NCBI RefSeq assembly: GCF_003574135.1
Contig: NZ_AP018341.1
Location: 248,001-312,000, forward strand
Reading direction: 5' to 3'
DNA: 64,000 nt
Source of the DNA: a cyanobacterium endosymbiont of Rhopalodia gibberula
GTDB lineage: Bacteria; Cyanobacteriota; Cyanobacteriia; Cyanobacteriales; Microcystaceae
Shown here: piece after piece, positions 60,442 through 64,000 of the stretch
Numbering within the stretch: the stretch's first letter is position 1
Layout of the letters: each line of letters starts with the position of its first letter
Translations under genes and position numbers: made by a program
The notes under the pieces: model-generated
What the model saw: the letters and a program-made list of their open reading frames with translations, nothing else
Databases searched by the model: none
Told to the model about the DNA's origin: nothing

Positions 60442-61650
60442 TGGTGGGTTTATACTTGACAGTTAATAGTTACAGTTAAGGATGTCTAACTATTTATAAT
60501 GCTATCATCGGACTGAGGATCTTTAAGAAGGTTAAGAGAATAATCCATTTCATAGTTATCGTAACAAAGTTTTAACAATCGATGTTTTGAAAATCGATGA
60601 AATAAAGAACATGTACTTAATTTTGTGACTTAGCGAAAGTTTAACTTATAAGTTCTAGAGATAGAATAATATAACTCTATAAAGCAACAAAAATGATCAA
60701 TTTCTATGAAACTAACTTTATAGTGACAACTTGATAAGCTGATACCTTTAATTTAAAATAAAAAATCTTGACTTAAATAACTTAAAACAAAGGTAATTAT
60801 TTAGTGAGATATTCTTATGAATTAAGAATGGCTATAATGTAAGTTATTTTAACTAGGTTAAAAATTAGTATAAAATTTACGTTAACTGACATATCTATTG
60901 ATTTTAAGTTTTACTAGAGCTTCTCAGACTAAAAAATTTTCTGATTCTCTAAGTAAATTCGGTGTTAGTTAAAAGTTCATTTACTTTTTTAAAAGTTTCT
61001 AACATAGTGTTATTTTTTAAAATAAAACTATTTATTTCTAAAATAAAGTTCTACGTAAAAATATTAGACTGTGTTACTACTCAAAAAAGAAGTCGTAACA
61101 CAGTCTAATGAGTACTATTAGTTATACTGATCATATTGCAAGTATAATCTATAATAGAAAGTTATTAAAACAGTACAAAGAAGACACGAAAAATTAAAGT
61201 CTATCGTTTATTTGGAGTTATTAGCAGCCTTTTATATTTACAGTTTAAGATAGTAGAAAATAAGAAATTATACTATATTTACTAATAAATAAAGACTTAG
61301 TACATTGTACAATCGAGAATGTATAAAAATTTAATCTTAAAAAGATAGCTCAATTATAAGAGAACAATATAAGTCAATAAAGTATGATTCATATACATCA
61401 AAAATTAGGAACATTTTTGAAAAAAATAATTTGACTAGACAAAGTCCTAAACAAGAAAGATTTTACTTCAATATTTTTGTATAGTGCTATAGCTATGGCT
61501 CTTTATATACTTATGATTGATAATCAAATTTTATCTTTACATTTTTTATATTCAAAATAATATCTTTATAACATCTTTTATAGACTAAATTATCTTTAAA
61601 ATTAATTAATAATCTAGTCAATTTAGGGTGAGCAATACCCACCCACAAGT
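60442..61650. other. 1.2-kb AT-rich gap
   Basis: No coding sequence recognised. It contains the 15-bp-arm inverted repeat at 61063-61109. Frames are short and Lys/Ile/Asn-rich. Confidence 0.5.
61063..61109. repeat. Inverted repeat, 15-bp arms, 17-nt spacer
   Basis: ATTAGACTGTGTTAC (61063-61077) pairs perfectly with GTAACACAGTCTAAT (61095-61109). After one mismatch three more bases pair inside the loop. It lies more than 500 bases from the nearest gene end. Confidence 0.8.
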
Positions 61651-63483
61651 TTAGAAATTAGTATGATTAGTGATAGCTTCAGTTAACCTTTCTATCACTT
61701 CATAAACTTCTATTTGCCCTAATTCACCTGATGTACGAGTACGAATGCTTAAACTGTTAGACTCAACTTCTTTTGAACCAATAATTGCCATTATAGGTAT
61801 TTTTTGTTTTTCCCCATTGCGAATCATTTTACCCAGTCTTTCTCCAGAGGTATCTGCTTCTGCGCGAATGCCTAATTTTTTCATCTTGTTTGCTATCTCT
61901 TTAGTGTAATTTAACTGAACATCACTGACAGGTAAAATACGCACTTGAATAGGAGATAACCACAAAGGAAAATCTCCAGCATACTCTTCTATTAGAATAC
62001 CAATTAATCTCTCTAAAGAGCCAAAAGGTGCGCGGTGAATCATTACTGGACGTTGACGAGTTCCATTTTCTGCTATATACTCTAATTCGAATCGTTGGGG
62101 TAAATTATAATCAACTTGAACTGTTCCCAATTGCCATTCTCTTTCCAAAACGTCTTGAAAAATAAAGTCTAATTTAGGACCATAAAAAGCCGCTTCTCCC
62201 GGAGCTTCAAAATAGTCCATTTCCAGAGTTTGTACAGCACGACGAATAGCATTTTGAGATTTTTTCCAAGCTTCGTCAGACCCAATATATTTGCCTGAAT
62301 CCTCATCTCTGAAACTTAATCTAGCCTTAAAATTATTTAACTGCAAACTCTTAAAGACGGTAAGAATTAAATCAACCACATTGAGGAATTCTGCGTCTAG
62401 TTGATCAGGAGTAACGAATAAATGAGAATCATCAACAGTAAACCCACGAACACGGGTTAATCCTCCTAATTCTCCTGATTGTTCATATCGGTAAACTGTA
62501 CCAAATTCTGCTAACCGAACCGGTAAGTCGCGGTAGGAACGCAACTCACTTTTATAAATTTGGATATGAAAAGGACAGTTCATTGGTTTAAGAACAAATC
62601 CCATTTCTTGCGCTGTTTCCTCAGCATTTTCTGCCATCATAGGAAACATGTCTTTTTTATAATTTTGCCAATGGCCCGAAATTTTGAAGAGATCGGTTCG
62701 ACCAATATGAGGGGTTACTACCCCAAGATAACCACGTTTGATTTGTTCGTTCTTCAGAAAATCTTCCAGGGCAAGCCGAATAATAGTTCCTTTAGGAGTC
62801 CACAAAGGTAACCCTGGTCCAACAAGGTCAGAAAAAATAAATAACCCTAGTTCTTTACCTAATTTACGGTGATCTCGTCTTAATGATTCTTCCTTTCGTC
62901 GTTTATATTCGGCCAGTTGTTCAGGAGTTTCCCAGGCAGTCCCATAAATACGTTGCAGTTGCGCTTTTGTTTCATCCCCTCTCCAATAAGCTCCAGCCAC
63001 ACTTTCGAGATCAAATGCCTGGGGGTGAATATCTCCGGTAGTTTCCATATGGGGACCCGCACAAAGATCCCACCATTGATCTCCTAAATGATAAAGAGTA
63101 ATAGGAGGTTTTAGTCCTTCAAGTATTTCGAGTTTATAGGGTTCTTTGAGGTCGGTAATACGTTTTTTCGCTTCCTCTGGAGTCACCTCTTCGCGGATAA
63201 TGGGGAGTTTACGTTTAATAATTTTAACCATTTCTTTTTTAATGGCCTTGAGGTTCTGTTCGGTAAATGGTTCAGGAATATCAAAGTCATAGTAAAACCC
63301 TGTTTCGGTCCAAGGTCCAATGGTTACTTGCGCTTTAGGGAAAAGTTTCTGAACCGCCATAGCCATAATGTGAGAGGTTGTATGGCGAATACGCTTCACA
63401 TTATCAGACTCACTGGTACGGGGAAGTTTTATGGGAGTTACTTCTTGGGATACTTTAAGGTTAGCAGTCGACTGGTTAACCAT
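61651..63483 (-). CDS. thrS: Threonyl-tRNA synthetase
   Basis: The class II synthetase charges tRNA-Thr and proofreads Ser. The product has 610 residues and lacks the N-terminal TGS domain, as in other cyanobacteria. It keeps the editing domain (HTTSHIMAMAVQ near 33; DLCAGPHMETTG near 139) and the catalytic core (KPMNCPFHIQIYK near 300 with a zinc-ligand Cys; RYEQSGELGGLTRVRGF near 331, motif 2; MIHRAPFGSLERL near 480, motif 3). The C-terminal anticodon-binding domain follows (VRILPVSDVQLNYTKEI). Intact and isolated. Confidence 0.96.
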   Translation of the reverse strand: MVNQSTANLKVSQEVTPIKLPRTSESDNVKRIRHTTSHIMAMAVQKLFPKAQVTIGPWTETGFYYDFDIPEPFTEQNLKAIKKEMVKIIKRKLPIIREEVTPEEAKKRITDLKEPYKLEILEGLKPPITLYHLGDQWWDLCAGPHMETTGDIHPQAFDLESVAGAYWRGDETKAQLQRIYGTAWETPEQLAEYKRRKEESLRRDHRKLGKELGLFIFSDLVGPGLPLWTPKGTIIRLALEDFLKNEQIKRGYLGVVTPHIGRTDLFKISGHWQNYKKDMFPMMAENAEETAQEMGFVLKPMNCPFHIQIYKSELRSYRDLPVRLAEFGTVYRYEQSGELGGLTRVRGFTVDDSHLFVTPDQLDAEFLNVVDLILTVFKSLQLNNFKARLSFRDEDSGKYIGSDEAWKKSQNAIRRAVQTLEMDYFEAPGEAAFYGPKLDFIFQDVLEREWQLGTVQVDYNLPQRFELEYIAENGTRQRPVMIHRAPFGSLERLIGILIEEYAGDFPLWLSPIQVRILPVSDVQLNYTKEIANKMKKLGIRAEADTSGERLGKMIRNGEKQKIPIMAIIGSKEVESNSLSIRTRTSGELGQIEVYEVIERLTEAITNHTNF

Positions 63484-64000
63484 TTACTTCATACTCTTTA
63501 TATAATTCTTTATCTAGTTTATTGTGTGTTAGGGAATAGAGAACGTAGGAACGGCTTTAAGTTCATTATTTTGATAGAATTATGATGATGTGAATTCAGC
63601 CGGTTAAATATCAAATTGATAAGCTTCTAAGCTAAAGATCGACAAAAGTTCTTAATCCATAAATCCTCCCTTTGATTAATTTCGATTTTATTGTTAATAC
63701 TTTCTGCTGTTACTTGAGTTGTTATCTGGTCAAAGTAGACACTTATTTTTCAGTTCGATACCTAATTTTTACATCGTCCCAATTATTACACAGTTTTTGG
63801 GCATAGTGAGTAAGCTTTTAGATACTAGTAAGTAAGTTTTAATAATACTGATATCATGTTTTAATTGTCCTTAAAGTATGATAAAGTTTTATGATAGCCG
63901 AACTGTAACAAACACAAGTTATTATAGAATCTGCCCTTTTGAATAAATCGAACTATTCCTAGAGTAGGTATAATTGAAAAATCATAAATAATAAGTTTTT
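63484..64000. other. Window end, no gene recognised
   Basis: About 500 bases upstream of thrS. The first 150 are moderately GC-rich and may hold its promoter and leader. No reading frame reaching the window edge is convincing. Confidence 0.4.

Overview
The window comes from a unicellular, probably diazotrophic cyanobacterium (Cyanothece/Crocosphaera relatives) whose genome is decaying. Cyanobacterial marks are petN (cytochrome b6f), acsF (chlorophyll synthesis), crtR (carotenoid hydroxylase), ggpS (glucosylglycerol synthesis), glgA and several small cyanobacterium-type proteins. The DNA is very AT-rich. Summing my intact calls gives only about 55 % coding, with 1-2 kb gaps between single housekeeping genes and clearly broken genes in some gaps. 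That fits a host-restricted lineage such as the diatom spheroid-body endosymbionts (Epithemia/Rhopalodia) better than a free-living cell or the compact UCYN-A genome. The identification is inference; no 16S rRNA or nif gene is present.

Layout. 1-8 kb: tsaC, a degenerate pentapeptide ORF, a polytopic membrane protein, tyrS, metF, trpS, petN. 9-16 kb: two DUF4168 proteins flanking a wrecked glycogen phosphorylase gene (glgP), then a GH116 glycosidase. 16-28 kb: a glycine-rich repeat protein, a coiled-coil protein, a Tat-exported alpha-carbonic anhydrase, crtR, a DUF2062 protein, a CBS-pair protein, a TPR membrane protein, an ABC-F ATPase, a DUF4327-like protein, argB. 28-39 kb: glpD, ggpS, thioredoxin, glgA, a 2-kb empty AT-rich gap, an HtrA protease and a CysZ-like protein. 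39-47 kb: a wrecked branching-enzyme gene (glgB), gmk, remA-like, rlmN, another 2-kb gap, frmA. 47-55 kb: GH3 glycosidase, rbfA, hisA, acsF, a small secreted protein, ribE. 55-64 kb: a small membrane protein, a wrecked FAD-oxidoreductase gene, cysS, thrS. I saw no tRNA, rRNA, CRISPR array or insertion sequence.

Functional picture. Aminoacyl-tRNA synthetases, ribosome maturation (rbfA, rlmN), nucleotide and amino-acid synthesis and cofactor synthesis (metF, ribE) are kept. Carbon storage is being reshaped: glgA is open while the local glgP and glgB copies are dead, though other copies may exist elsewhere. ggpS and glpD compete for glycerol-3-phosphate, which points to a salt-exposed ancestor.

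Most unusual signal. Long, perfect or nearly perfect hairpins (arms 11-28 bp, most spacers 0-6 nt) are scattered through gaps and pseudogenes. They share no sequence with each other. In the glgB pseudogene two of them can be read against the ancestral protein: one arm is gene sequence and the other is an inverted copy of it, once replacing about 24 codons and once inserted between adjacent codons. In the FAD-oxidoreductase pseudogene a palindrome coincides with a new stop codon without any length change. Another hairpin buries the acsF start codon. I read these as template-switch (snap-back) mutations that accumulate and help kill genes in this lineage.
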